From NCBI RefSeq assembly GCF_030272615.1, contig NC_081407.1:153781048-153845047 (forward strand): DNA of 64,000 bases, written 5' to 3'. The stretch's first letter is position 1, and the number at the start of each line of letters is the position of its first letter. The position numbers were made by a program, and so were the translations under genes. Shown piece after piece: positions 46,621 to 58,788 of the stretch. Origin of the DNA: Cryptomeria japonica (lineage: Eukaryota > Streptophyta > Pinopsida > Cupressales > Cupressaceae). The notes beneath the pieces were generated by a model. The model had not been told where the DNA came from. It ran no database searches and was given only the letters and a program-made list of their open reading frames with translations.

Positions 46621-48954
46621 TAATTTACAAGTTACATTTTGACATCTAGACCTCCTTGGGTGTGCATAGGCACTTATGCACTTTTTGTGAAAATTTTCAT
46701 TGTTAATACAATGACATTTAGTCATCTAAGGGTGCACCCAGGTCTCGAGGAGCACTTTTTGGCATAATTTTGCATTGAGATTTTGACACTTGCCATTTAG
46801 AGAGCCCCAAGATTGGTAGAGCATCACTCGTTCATGTTTGCTCAATGACATCTTGACATCTAAGCTGTTTGATGCATGCGTAGCCACTTAAGTGCCAAAA
46901 ATTGTATTTTTTCTTTAGTTTAATTCTTCATTGACATTTGGCTTGCAAGTGAAAAAGTGCATTTTATGCTAATATAATGTTGAGTTCTGCCACTATAATG
47001 AAAAAGTGCTTTTTGGGTCACTTAAGTGACCTAATTCTTCATTGACACTAAAAAGTTTTTGCAGCTTTTCCTTGGAGCAATCTTTGATTTGTAAGGAGCA
47101 TTGGACTCCTTTTGTGTGCAACTAAGCTTCTTGGAGTCATTTTTATTTGACTTTGTAATGTCCCCATTTTTGGTCACTCCATCATCGGAGTTAGATCCAA
47201 CTTTCTTGGTGAGCACCAACCTTGTCAGAATGGAATTTAGTTATTGGTGTTGAGCTTTGGGGATCTTGTTGAGACCGTTGATGCTTTCTGTTAGCAGTTT
47301 TGACATGTCAGGTGCATTGCAAATATCTTGGAGGAAAATGGTATTTTTGGAAAGTGTCTATTTTTAGTAAGGCGGATCTCTGGTGATCTCTCGCATATAT
47401 TGGCACCTTCAAATTTCACTTTTGGACTATTTCTGCATTTTTGTGCTTCCGACTAGTTGTGTGGGGAATTATTAATAAATAAATAATTAATTGTAAGTTG
47501 TTGAAAAAGTATAAATTAAAAGGTGACTTAAATTAATTATTTATAAGGTTGATTCAAAGTGACTTGGGTTGGAAAATAAAATAAATAAATAAAGTCACTT
47601 TTTGGAGCAATAAGGATTTAAAAAAAAAAAGGCTATTTAAAAAATTAAATTTTGGAAAGTTCTTGAGAAATTATAAAATGGGAATGAGGCATGAGGCATC
47701 TTCTAATTTCATTCATTCTAGTTGTTTGATATTTTCTGAAAACCACATTTGTGAAGATTGAAGAGGATTGTTCAACCACAACTAGGAAAGAAAAACACAC
47801 GACGAAGATAAGGTTTGGTGGTGAAAGATTCTCCCTAGCTGATATTGTGAAATGAATTCAGGGTTCTAGTTTGCACGAAAAAGGATTTGCTGGTACTACT
47901 GTAGGATCAATTTGTGAAGTCTTGCAAGAAGAGAATTGTTGGAAGGTCAGAGTTATTTGTTGGTATTAAGTTTCCAGTTTATTGGGTGATTGAGATTTCT
48001 TTGTAGAGTTTTGTAAAGAATGGGCGTTGGATTGTAATGAAGATTTTTGGGAATCCTTGAAAGGTGTGGATGTTGATTTGCAGACATGGCCGCCATATCA
48101 TGATTTGGTTCTAGGTGAAAGTTCTGAGGAAGATTAGAGTGATGGAATTGATCCATTCAGCTATGCCTAAGAGTTCATTAATGCTAGGCGATTAAGTTCT
48201 TGCTGGTCTGAAACTATTTTTGTTGGGCATTTGAATGTTAGCATTTTCATTGCTGGGCTTGTGAATTTGATTTGGAAAAGCAGTTTAAGACTCGTGTAAG
48301 GATTTGCGATATTTGAGGCATCATAAGGAGGCAGGTTGCAGACATTAGGGGTTTATTTTGCTGGTCGACTTCACTATGAGTATGGACATGGGTGTATGAG
48401 TGCAGGTTGAGAGTTTAATAGCAGACAAATCAGATTTAAGGAGGCGCTGAAGTTATTTAGCTTGTCGACTTCATTATCAGCCGCTGGATATGAGTTAATC
48501 TTAGAAGATCATGGGGTTTAACAGACATTTTCCAGGCATTAAAGACACTCAAGGTTAGGTACTTAGAATACCACAGCTAGGTGTATGATTTGCTGGGCGA
48601 TTTCCTTGTTCTGGACATGGTGTGAGTACTCTGCAGGTCGATGCGAATATCTGTCAGCCATTGGGCTTTTGGTGTGAATTTTAACATCTTGGACACAACT
48701 TTATACTGTCAGTGGACCATCTAAGGGTGAAGTATTAATATTTTCAAAGGATCCAACTCCTTCTGGGCTTAAAATTGTTGGTCAAAAAGGTTCGAATGTC
48801 ATAATCTATATCATGTATCAGTAGAATATTGTGTCGTTTCAGTTAACCTCATGAATGCAAATATTCCTTATTCTGTTATGAATGTGCAAGTTTAGTTTTG
48901 TCTACAAAGAAAACTTTATATAGTTTTCTCCACAAATGCAAAACTTAAATCAAG
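46621..48954 (+). other. Intronic sequence between direct repeats
   Basis: Contains degenerate copies of a GTGCACTTTTTG phrase (46600-47040) and TGTAATGTCCCC at 47154-47165. No gene seen. Confidence 0.45.
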
Positions 48955-49640
48955 ATATCTTCAAGTATTTTTTGAAAAGGATAATTATAAACTAAAAATA
49001 GATCTTCTCGAAGGTCATCTAAAAATAGCTTATCTAAAGCTAGATCTCCTAGTATATGATTATCTCCTAAAAGTCAATGATGACTAAAAATAGCATAGGG
49101 TTAAAATAGCCAAATTCGAAACTTGGATCTTGGTGATGATTCAAATGACACTTTGTTTTGACTATGGCAATTCCTTTGATGAAGCACAAAAATTTGATGA
49201 CTAATCTTGGTGAGTCAAGTTTGATTCTTTCCTTGGAAAGTTGTGGAATTTAGTGTCCCATACATAAATTTTGTCTATGATGAAGATAATTGTTGATCCT
49301 TGGACAACTGTGATAGAGCTTAAGGAATTTGTCATGAGTGATTAACAAGATAACAAGGAAGCTATCTACCACAAGAATTCAAAGATGGAACTTTATGAAA
49401 AGTTGCTTTTTGATCTTTTATTTCCATCCCATTTTTCTGGCATCCAGCACTTCTTAGGCATTCCTAGGGTACTTGGAGGCACTTTATCTTCTATTCCTTC
49501 TTTGACATTTCAGTTATGGAACCGTCTAGATCATGCCCAATCACCTAAAGCACTTTTTGACATGTTTTTGAAATGACTACTTGACACCAAGAGAGTTAGT
49601 GGGATGTTAGAGAGCATGAGTGCATTTTTTGATATGTTTC
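48955..49640 (+). repeat. Diverged direct repeat, right copy
   Basis: Partner of 45955-46620, about 3 kb away in the same orientation. The two could be old LTRs or two copies of one dispersed repeat; no target duplication was found. Confidence 0.6.
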
Positions 49641-50645
49641 AATGTTGAGACCTAAGTCCTAGGATTTGCTGAATTTCAGCCATGAACTTTGAAATTCGGC
49701 AGACCTCAAAACAGTATTCAAAATTCGTAAAAGTTTGTCGAATGTATACGAACCACATTGTGTTTCTATTAAAATATATTTTTTAAAAACTACATTTTTA
49801 GGGGGTTTTCCTAAATTTTTCTGTATCGCATGGGCTTGCAGCACACTAAGTATTTGCATGGGTTTGCAGTTGGACTGAGTATTCACAAATTTCGTTTGTG
49901 AGTATTGGTTTGTAGGGCATAGTTTGAATCTCTCACTTCCTCTTCGCTGATGGATTCCATTAAGAGGCACAAGCAGACAATGTGTGTGTATGAGAATATC
50001 AATGAGGAGGATAGAAGAATCAACAAAATATATGGGTGTATGAGAATATCAATGAGAAGGATAGGTGACGACACAAGCACAATGAAGGTGTATGAGAATA
50101 TTAACGAGGAGGATAGGTGATGTTATTCTTGAGGAGATTCATCATTAGGAGGCATTTTGTGTGCCCAAGCTCATCTTTGCACATAGTCTAGGGCTCTCAC
50201 TTCCTCTTCTGTCAATGATTTCCCTCACCCTCAAAAACCTTTAGGCCCTACATTTTATTATTTTGAATTTGTTTTAAATATTATTTATTTTATTATGTTT
50301 TTATATATTTCTAATATTATTTTATATTTATACAATTAAATATATAATATATAATTTAATATACATAATATTTATTAGTACGTGCTGTAGGCAATACTAT
50401 TGCATTTACTTAAGCTTAATTAATTGTTTTTTTCCACCAATCAAAAGTGATAATTATTTTTGTTTTCAAAATAAACTTGATTTTTATAAAGTTGAGATTT
50501 ATATTATTAAACTAGAAATTATTTATCTACAATATGATTGGATGGAAAAAGTTGGTGTTATAGGAGCAAATTTATAGGAATGATAGATTTTATAGGTTTT
50601 TTTCATTGTTCCATGGCCTTTGGGGACAAGGAGATGGGGGGACGT

Positions 50646-50884
50646 TGTTGTCGACAATATTGTACACGGAAATAAAACTAGTTAATTAAGTTTTAATTGT
50701 GTTTGTTAGTTGGCAGCCGAGCGGTGGTAGTTGCGGTGCTTGGTACCTTTATATACTTCCGAATGTAACTTGTGAAGGAGACGAATTATGAATAGAATAA
50801 TATATCTGATACTTGTCTGATATCTATGGCATTGTTCTGCATTATGTACTTTATGCTTTAAGGATCCACCCGAGAGGGCAAACA
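50646..50884 (+). repeat. 5' LTR of Gypsy element
   Basis: 239 bp, TGTTGTCGACAATATTG to GGGCAAACA. It lacks about 22 bp present in the 3' LTR (after GTGGTGCG). Confidence 0.88.
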
Positions 50885-51130
50885 TTTGGCGCTGTTGCCT
50901 AGACGTACTCGGGAACGGAAGACGCGGATAGCGCACGGACGCGATGGGCCTACCCGTTGGTGAGATGAACCTAGAGACTGACGATGCGCACACGGAACAA
51001 GAGGCGAAGGGGAAATTGAACCCTGTAATAATCCCGGCACAATGTTGATATAAATTGTGGTCGAAAGGGAAAAATAAAAAATAAAAGAATTGTGTACATG
51101 GTGTGTGCTTGCTATGTACGGAGGTGATTT

Positions 51131-54100
51131 TTGCCAAATATATTAAATAAAGACAGAAATAAGAAAGCAGAAATGGACGAGTGGGAGGCCACACAGAGGG
51201 CCTTGATTCTGGAGCAGCAAGTAGAACGGAGACGGAGGCTGAGGCAACTTGGCGAAGGACGACCTGCCGAAGGGTGGCCTGAAGGGAACCACGAAGGTGT
51301 CACAGAGGGTGCAGAAGCCGAGGGAAGTTTCTACGCGTCGCCAGAACACCGTAGGGCGCGGAGCCACGAAGAATTTTTGGCGGAAACAAGGTTAAGGAGA
51401 GATCTAGTCGAAGAGACTCGGGATCAGTTTAGAAACTTATCCCTTACACCACGGAGTGAAGATCACCAACGGGAACCAGGAATGGGCGCGGGTGGGAGCG
51501 AAGGGGAGGGCAACCGTACGGGTGTAGGTGCCACACACGACAGGCAAAACATTGTACCTCCAGTCGCCCACGCAGGACACACCACCAGCGCCACCGAAGG
51601 AAGCAGCGCAGGGTCACAGACACGGGCACAGCCGCCCCCAGGAAGACGACCTGGGATGGCGAGTAAACAAAAATTGCCAAAGTTCACAGGGGACGGCAAG
51701 GAAGACCCCTTACGGCACTGCCGTACATGTGAAACCATTTGGTCCGCCAATGGAGTGACAAACCAGGATGACTGGGTACAACAGTTCCCAACCACGTTAC
51801 GTGGAGTTGCCATAGATTGGTACTTCGATGTGGACAAGCAAAAAGTGGCCACGTGGGCCAATCTACAGAAGGAATTCACAGAGGAGTTTCGGTTGCTCCA
51901 TGATGACAATGAAATTGTAACGGAGATATACAGTACCAAACAAGGTATCAAGGAGATAGTACGGGCATACAGCAGGAGGCTGAAGGAATTGCTGGGAAAA
52001 ATGGAGAGTCAACTAGCAGATGGGTTGAAAAAGTGATGGTTCGTGGAGGGACTAAAGCATTCCCTCCGAAGGAAGATGAAAATTGTTCCACCTACATCAT
52101 ATGACGACGCCTATAATAGGGCAATGGACCTAGAGAGCAAATACAAAACGTCAAAGAAGAAGAAAAGTAATAAATATTCATCTGACGATGATGAAGACTC
52201 TAACGGGGAAAGCAGCAGCAGTGGCGAATCGAGTAAAAAGGTGCACGCTCTCCAAAAGGACATGGAATGAATGTTGAAAGAATTCAAAGCCATGAAGGGG
52301 AGTACAAGTAAGATTGAAGAAAACGACATGTGGTGTACCGACTGTAGGAGTGACGGACACACCAAGGGGTCCTGCCCCAAGAAGGCTTTCTGCGACATTT
52401 GTCAGATTGCGGGACATTTGACAAAGGAATGTCCCTACAATATGAAAACCAGGAGCCAACAAGTTCTCTTCACGCAAGAGCAGCTGGCCGTCGGAACTTC
52501 GCAAACCAACACAACGACATCATCTAGAGGTTACTGGGACAACAGACGCGATGGCGGAAGGAATAGCAACAATAGCAATAATGGAAGCCGTATCCAGTAT
52601 GACGCCAAGGGCCGACCAATTATCCAATGTAGGGCTTGTAATTAGTGGGGGCACTTCGCCCGTGATTGCACAAAGGAAGCCACCCCTCAGCACCTCTGCC
52701 GATGGTGTGGGCCAGGCGACCATGAGGACGCAAATTGCGCACAGGCAGGGGTTAATCTCCTCAACATTGAGAAGGCTAAGAAGACTGGTGAGATAGAAGT
52801 ACTGGCGATCACCCGCGCCCAGACGAAAAAAACCACTTATCCCGACCCCTGTACGGAGAAGGAGAGATTACGGGAGGCAAAGGCCAATATTGAACATGAG
52901 ATGACAGCCGAACGATGGGACAACGAGGTGGCGAGTACATCATCCTGTACGGAAGCGGAAAATAACATCATTGGGCAAATATTGCAGATGGAGGTACCCG
53001 TGAGAATACAAGACCTCCTGGAGACCATGTCGCAGCTAAAAACGGCTATCTTAAACTCCGTACCCTCACAGGTGAAAACGAGGGAGGTCGTGAGCCCCAT
53101 AGCCGACCCTGCGTTAAGGGAGGTCCTAAGCCCCACGGTCGATCCCATGTTGTTGGTAGTCAACAACGGACGCCAACCGGCGGTGGTAGAAATGGGCATA
53201 CTGGGGACTACCTTGACAGACACTATTGTCGATGGTGGATCAGGAGTGAATGTTCTTCCAGAAGAAACATTCAATCTGCTCGGGAAGCCGACGCTGTGGC
53301 CATCTACATTCAATCTGCTCGGAGCAGATCAACATGGAATCAAACCCATCGAGACACTGATGGGCCAACAAGTTACCATCGGGACGCAACCCTTCATACT
53401 AGATTTTGTGGTAATCCCACTCAAGAAGAAGGGGTACGACGCCATCTTAGGCAGAGGGTGGCTGGTTACAGCAAAGGTGAACCACGACTGGAAAAAGAAC
53501 ACCCTTTCTATGGAGAAAGGGGGGCGGAAGTACACCATTGATCTGAGGACCTAGGTTGTTGACGAGCACCTGGCATCATCTTCGGAATCGGAGGATGAAG
53601 GAAAAGGCGACCCGAGGGCCGAAGGACGGGGCTGCAGGGAGCCCAACGATGAAGGGATTCTCGAACTAGGAGAGTGCTCCGAGGATGAGACAGGGTCATT
53701 GAACGGGCTCTTCCATTGGCAGATGGAGGATTATGAAATGTTCCAGAGCTACATGCTCGAAATAGAGGAACCAGAGCAAGTAACAGAGGAGGTGTACCTG
53801 CTAGAATACATAAAATATTGGAAGGGAGACGCCCCAAACCTCGGTGACATAGATAATCCGAAGAACAATTGTGTCGGCAACGATTGGAACCTTGTGTGGA
53901 AGGCCGCAACTTTCAAAATCTTTATTATTCTTCTTCTTCTTATGTACGGGAAGGAGGCCGTGGTCCCTGTAGAATTTGTGGTTCCAGGTCTTCGGATGGC
54001 CATTGAAAATAGACTTGCCACCAACTGGCCCAAATTGAAACCCTACCACGCGAAGCGCGCAGGGGACCTGAGAGGCCGGACGGACACCCGAGAGCCCGGA

Positions 54101-54256
54101 GGGGGACCCGAGAGGATGGAAGGGGACTCGAGAGGCCGGGCAGGCGACTCAAGAGGCACAAGACCACAGCAGGAGACTCTCAGACGAGGAAAACTGAGAA
54201 GGATGAAGGGCGATCCCAGCGGCATGGGACCCGAGCCGAAGACTCTCGACAATTAG
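51131..54256 (+). pseudogene. Gypsy gag-protease-integrase-tail polyprotein, degenerate
   Basis: One frame of about 1,040 codons without frameshifts, interrupted by stops at 52034, 52268, 52643 and 53552. The first codon aligned with the ATG of the sister copy (6714) is TTG here. Order: gag N-terminus; MASKQKLPKFTGDGKEDPLR; knuckles CTDCRSDGHTKGSC, CDICQIAGHLTKEC, a third broken by a stop (CRACN-stop-WGHFARDC) and CRWCGPGDHEDANC; then retroviral-type aspartic protease with VDGGSGVNVL and AILGRGWL. At about 53941 it becomes YGKEAVVPVEFVVPGLRMAI, the C-terminal end of Gypsy integrase. A basic tail follows to 54256. Confidence 0.87.
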
Positions 54257-54421
54257 ATTATATATTAGAAAAAATAAAATAAAATCGTACAGGTCCGTAC
54301 GACAGTTGACTGTACGATTGCAAAAAAAACTACTCGTACGCCAAGTGACCGTACGGCATGGGGAAAAAAAAAAGAAAAAAGAAAAAAAAAATATCGTGGG
54401 GCCACCGTACGGTGACCACCA

Positions 54422-54526
54422 ACGGTGGGACCATCGACGGTGGAACCTCCGACGGTGGGACCACCGGCGATGGAACCATCAAAGGTGGTCACACCGACGG
54501 TGGGGCCACCAGCGGTGGATGCCACC
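54422..54526 (+). repeat. 15-bp minisatellite, 7 copies
   Basis: Seven adjacent 15-bp units of the type ACGGTGGGACCACCG. GGTGG and CCACC within each unit can pair. It lies inside the noncoding 3' part of the Gypsy element, after GTACGG-rich sequence. Confidence 0.82.
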
Positions 54527-54827
54527 GTGCAGTGGACACCCGCACGCCGCACTTAAAACAAACCCCCGCACCACGTAGCCCACACAAGGAAAAAGAAGGA
54601 GAAGGAAACCCCGCGAAGGTGTCAGTGCTGTTGTTGACCATATGGGGAGGTTGCATGGCCGGGGACATTACAGAGGAAAAACAACAACAACAAAAAAAAA
54701 ACAAAAAAACGACGACGACCTGATTGAAAAATGATTCGATGACATCTGGAGCCTGGACACTGAAAATATTGGAGTGTAGAAGAAGGGTTTTGACATCATA
54801 AAATATCACAGAAATGCTGCCCCTGGA

Positions 54828-54932
54828 CCCCGCGAGGGGCGTTGCCCCTCGACCCCGTTGGGGCGCTGCCCCAGACCTCGCGGGGGCGCTGCCCCTCGAC
54901 CCCGCTGGGGGCGTTGCCCCTAGACCCCCAGT
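54828..54932 (+). repeat. GC-rich tandem repeat, unit about 24 bp
   Basis: GCGYTGCCCC recurs at 54839, 54863, 54886 and 54911. Units have the form GACCCCGYTGGGGGCGYTGC. A 30-bp part (54876-54905) also occurs on the opposite strand in the hAT-like element at 61435-61463. Confidence 0.8.
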
Positions 54933-55230
54933 TTATTTTTGAGTTACAGAATACCACAGGAAGTGTTGTGGTTGTCCGTACTGTGAGAAAGAAGCCTGCA
55001 GCTAAGCATTGGCGGGGAAGCCATAAGCCGTAGAGGGAGACGGATTTGGAGGTTGCGAACAAACAGAGTTTGAGGGAAGGCATTGCAGGTCCGTGCAGTT
55101 GTATGACACCAGGGAGTTATTCAGTTCAGTTTTTAGGCTTTGGGGAGTGTGAGGGAGGATTTGAGGTGTCTCCTAGCCTTTGTGCCAGCGGGTTGTGGCC
55201 ACCTCCAGGCAAGATAGGTACGCTTTGAGG

Positions 55231-55545
55231 AACTTGGAGTATGTCTCGGCTGGACGTGAGGTTGCCTTGGTGGATGCAGAGAGGGCTCAGGAGGAGTTGA
55301 CCACCAAGTTGGAGGCAGAACTAGCGTGAGACCTAGCTCAGCGTACCCAGGAGTTGGATGCCAAGAGGGCAACGTCGGTGGCTATCGAGACAGTATCATT
55401 TGAGTAGCAGTTGGTGGAGGCTGAGACTGAAAAGCATGTCTTGCAGACAAGTTTGGTTTAGGCACAGGAGGATTGTGATGTCAAAGGAAGCACTAATGGC
55501 GAAATCCACACTTGAGCATAGGATGGTAGCAGAAAAGGGTTTTTA
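55231..55545 (+). pseudogene. Coiled-coil-like ORF relic in Gypsy 3' region
   Basis: The frame reads NLEYVSAGREVALVDAERAQ, EELTTKLEAELA, stop, DLAQRTQELDAKRAT, with two further stops. The Glu/Leu/Ala/Gln pattern is that of a coiled coil. Such extra sense-strand ORFs after integrase occur in some plant Gypsy lineages. No domain is recognised and its link to the element is by position only. Confidence 0.45.
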
Positions 55546-55666
55546 AGCGAGGACGCAACAGGTGTATAAGTTCTGGGCTCGACTGGCGTCAGCAGTTCTG
55601 TTTAATGTCATTTCTATTTTGTATTAAGTCGTTCGGAGACGACTTCTTTTCTTTTGGGGGGGATGA

Positions 55667-55927
55667 TGTTGGCGGCAATATTGTACACGGAAATAAAACT
55701 AGTTAATTAAGTTGTAATTGTGTTTGTTAGTTGGCAGCCGAGCGGTGGTAGTTGTGGTGCGACGGTTGGCGCTCGCACCCCCTCGGTACCTTTATATACT
55801 TCCGAATGTAACTTGTGAAGGAGACGAATTATGAATAGTATAATATATCTGATACTTGTCTGATATCTATGGCATTGTTTTGCATTACGTACTTTATGCT
55901 TTAAGGATCCACTCGAGAGGGCAAACA
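55667..55927 (+). repeat. 3' LTR of Gypsy element
   Basis: 261 bp, TGTTGGCGGCAATATTG to GGGCAAACA, otherwise closely matching the 5' LTR. It contains CTTTATATACTTCC. Confidence 0.88.
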
Positions 55928-56041
55928 GACGTGGTGATGGGCTTCAGGGACGGGGGGACAAAGGGAGAAAGTTTGGGTGATGGGTTTCGGGGACAGGGGG
56001 ACTTGGGCCTGAGGGTGGGGACGCGTTTTTGTGGAACACAC

Positions 56042-58788
56042 TTTTTTTTAGATTTCTTTATATTTAAAAAATAAATGTCTCTTTCAATCAACTTTTTTCA
56101 TTTCTCATTGATAATCTTGTAAATAAATTGTTTTTTTGGTATAAATATATATAAATTTTAATATTTTTAATTTTATTATTGAAAATATAGGTAATAAAAT
56201 CGATAAACTATTGTATAGAGATTTAACTCACATCATTTAAATAAAATAAATTAAAAATTTAAATAAATAATTAAATTATTTCATTACGAGCATTACACAA
56301 CAAATATTTCTATTAGAAAAAAACCCAACTTTGTATCTTTTATAATTATAATTTTGTATAATTTTTTTTGCAATCATTCTATTTTTAATTAATACTTTTT
56401 GAAAATCATTGAGTGCATTCTATTTTTAATTAATACTTTTTGAAAATCATTCTATTTTTAACCACATCCTATTTGAGTAATCGAGTGAATATATATTTCC
56501 AAATGAGGAGCATGTATATACAGACTAGAAAGTTTACAACATTTTATGTTTCTAGTTGTCTATCAAAAGTTAAAACTTCCTAAGTGGCCCACCATTTTAA
56601 ATTCATTTCTGTCTGTCCTTTTACAATTGATCTATCTATCAAGTACTTTGATTTATTTCTAGCCTCCTTTACAGAAGTTTCAGGCATCAGAATATATTTC
56701 TATCCACCCATATACAAGACACATGTATATGGATATGACAAATAACAATAGTTAAATTAGTATTTACCTACTGTAATACATGGCTCGTTTATGTTTTATA
56801 CTAACAATTGACATGAGACTATATTTATATCTGAGTAATGTTGTAGTTAAAAACATTACACTGTGGCATCCAGATACATGATATTATGTTTGACTGTGAA
56901 AATCTAAAATCTTTAATATATCTGTGTTTATTGATTATTTGAGAGTTTTCATTTACAGAAGTGAAAATCTTGTATGTTACAACGACATTAAATGTTCCTA
57001 GCTGTCTGTCTATCTTTTCCATCCGTTCCAGATACCAATTTGTGTTTTAATCCACTTCTGTCTTACCTGTAAAGTTGTTCTAGCTTTGCACCTACATTTT
57101 TATTTATTTCTATCTATTGTTTTCTGCTGTTCTATTTGTTCACATAGATTTTGATTTATTTCTATCTGCTCATTTGCATACGGATATGATATCTAGCAAT
57201 AGTCAAATTATTAACTATAATGTTGTCCTTATATTAATGCAAAGGTTTATATCTAAAATCCTATCTAAGGGATACTTGTCTGTTTATGCTTTATACTTCC
57301 TCTCCTATTTTGTGCATCCTTTCAATTTAAACGCACATATTGGTTGCTTTTGTTTTGCACATACAATGTATTAAGATGTCACAAAATGATTTCTGTGATT
57401 TTTAATTGTCAAAATTGAGAAATATAAATAGTAAATAGTAAATACCTATTAATTCATTGCCCAAGACAATTCCTAATAAGTCTCTCTGTTTCTATAGATA
57501 CTTGGAACGGATTAAGTTCAAACTGTTTAGATGAACTAAGTCATGTTTAATGATGAGCACTTTAATATAATTCATCTCTTTGGGTTGGGTGCCTCAGGGC
57601 TCATTGGCATATCTTCTTAGAAGTCTTTTGAGCAGCTCTGCAATTTTTGTTCTTGGTGACAAGTGACCTCATTTTCTTTTCTATTGGTTGCTGCTTATGA
57701 ATTTGGTTTTCATCTAGGTTACCAGGTATGCCAGCACTAGTCCCGTACCCGTACCCGTACCAGGTGCATCCCAATGCAGGTACACGCGGGGGTACGCCCA
57801 GGTATGGCAAATTACTAAGTATTAAAATTTACAACAATCACCTTCTGTGGAGTATTATAGATAACTGGTATGATTGGAATTTATGTAGGAGATCAAGGGA
57901 GGGTAGATATAGTTATAATATTGAAGGAGTTATCATGTTTGGAAGAAGCATATGGATGTCTTAATAGATTTGGTTTTGTATATATAGGGTGCACCAGGTT
58001 CCTAATTTCATTTTTATAGCTTTGGTTACAGATATGTACACGTACACGTACATGCACATGTACATACATACATACATACATACCAATACCATACCCAAGG
58101 AAACAAAACCAGCCATACCAGCATACCCAATCCTGTACCAGTACCAGCAACATTTTTATTAAATGTTTCTTTGGCCAACAAATGACAGATTTATATCACC
58201 TGTAGTAGGCTAAAAGTACTTGGGATTTATGGTTTAGTTAAGGCACCTATGTTCGTTCTCATGTGAAATTTTCTTAAGAACAGATCATCCAACAGAGTTT
58301 GAGTTATCCTTAGAAATGGAAGCTGCAAACAGACAATATGAAATCTTTGTTTTTAAGATACACAATATTGGGTGTTTTATCTAACAAATAATATTTTGCA
58401 AGCAAATTTGTCGGCCCAGCTTATGTCTCTAGATACTTATTTGAAGCATTCCAGTTTTTTATAGAGATTTCCAAATTTTTCTCTTGGGAATAATGTTCCT
58501 GATGTTTACAGTATTGCTGCATTTGAATCTTGCTGAGAATGTTCATTTTCCAGAATTGTGTTGTTGTATAGCCAATTCGACAGTCTTCTGACTCTATATA
58601 TTTACCAAGATGAAGAGCATCGGAGGTTGGGCAAAATATCTGAATGTTGTTTGTCGTTGTTGAAATAGCTTTCTGCAGTGTCAAATGTTAATACCGTTGT
58701 TATTGCGAGGGAGCATAAATCAATTCTGTGCATCTGATTGTCTATCAGGAGAGCACTGATGTTATTATTTCTTGTTGTGAATCTCCAG
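56042..58788 (+). other. Intronic sequence with microsatellites
   Basis: AT-rich. A 41-bp tandem duplication (TCTATTTTTAATTAATAC) lies at 56378-56455. No gene is recognised before the ZPR1 exon at 58789. Confidence 0.5.
57735..58145. repeat. Region bounded by GTACCC and GTACAT repeats
   Basis: Starts with CCCGTACCCGTACCCGTACC and ends with ACGTACACGTACATG and ACATACATACATACAT followed by CAGCATACCC. The left motif GGTATGCCAGC is roughly inverse to the right GCCATACCAGCATACCC, so it may be a DNA element. The evidence is thin. Confidence 0.35.

Larger units (their letters stand above)
50646..55927 (+). mobile_element. Gypsy-type element with gag-protease joined to integrase tail, TSD GACGT
   Basis: LTRs at 50646-50884 and 55667-55927 are flanked by GACGT (50641-50645 and 55928-55932). 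The PBS TGGCGCTGTTGCCTAG (50887-50902) follows the 5' LTR. A G-rich polypurine tract (55656-55662, eight-G run region) precedes the 3' LTR. The single long reading frame covers gag, protease and the last part of integrase; the reverse transcriptase, RNase H and integrase core are missing. Downstream are a minisatellite, a GC-rich repeat and a coiled-coil-like relic. The matched LTRs and target duplication mean it moved as a unit. Confidence 0.9.
50604..56041. mobile_element. Small hAT-like element split by a Gypsy insertion
   Basis: Only 50604-50645 and 55928-56041 belong to it. The left end CATTGTTCCATGG and right end, read inward, GTGTGTTCCAC resemble the family ends at 61053-61943. Flanking poly-T 8-mers (GTTTTTTT and TTTTTTTT) could be its target duplication but are low-complexity. 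Confidence 0.45.

Noticed and set aside
54306-54723. Glycine/threonine-repeat ORFs
   Set aside because: They are translations of the 15-bp minisatellite and adjacent A-runs inside the Gypsy noncoding region.
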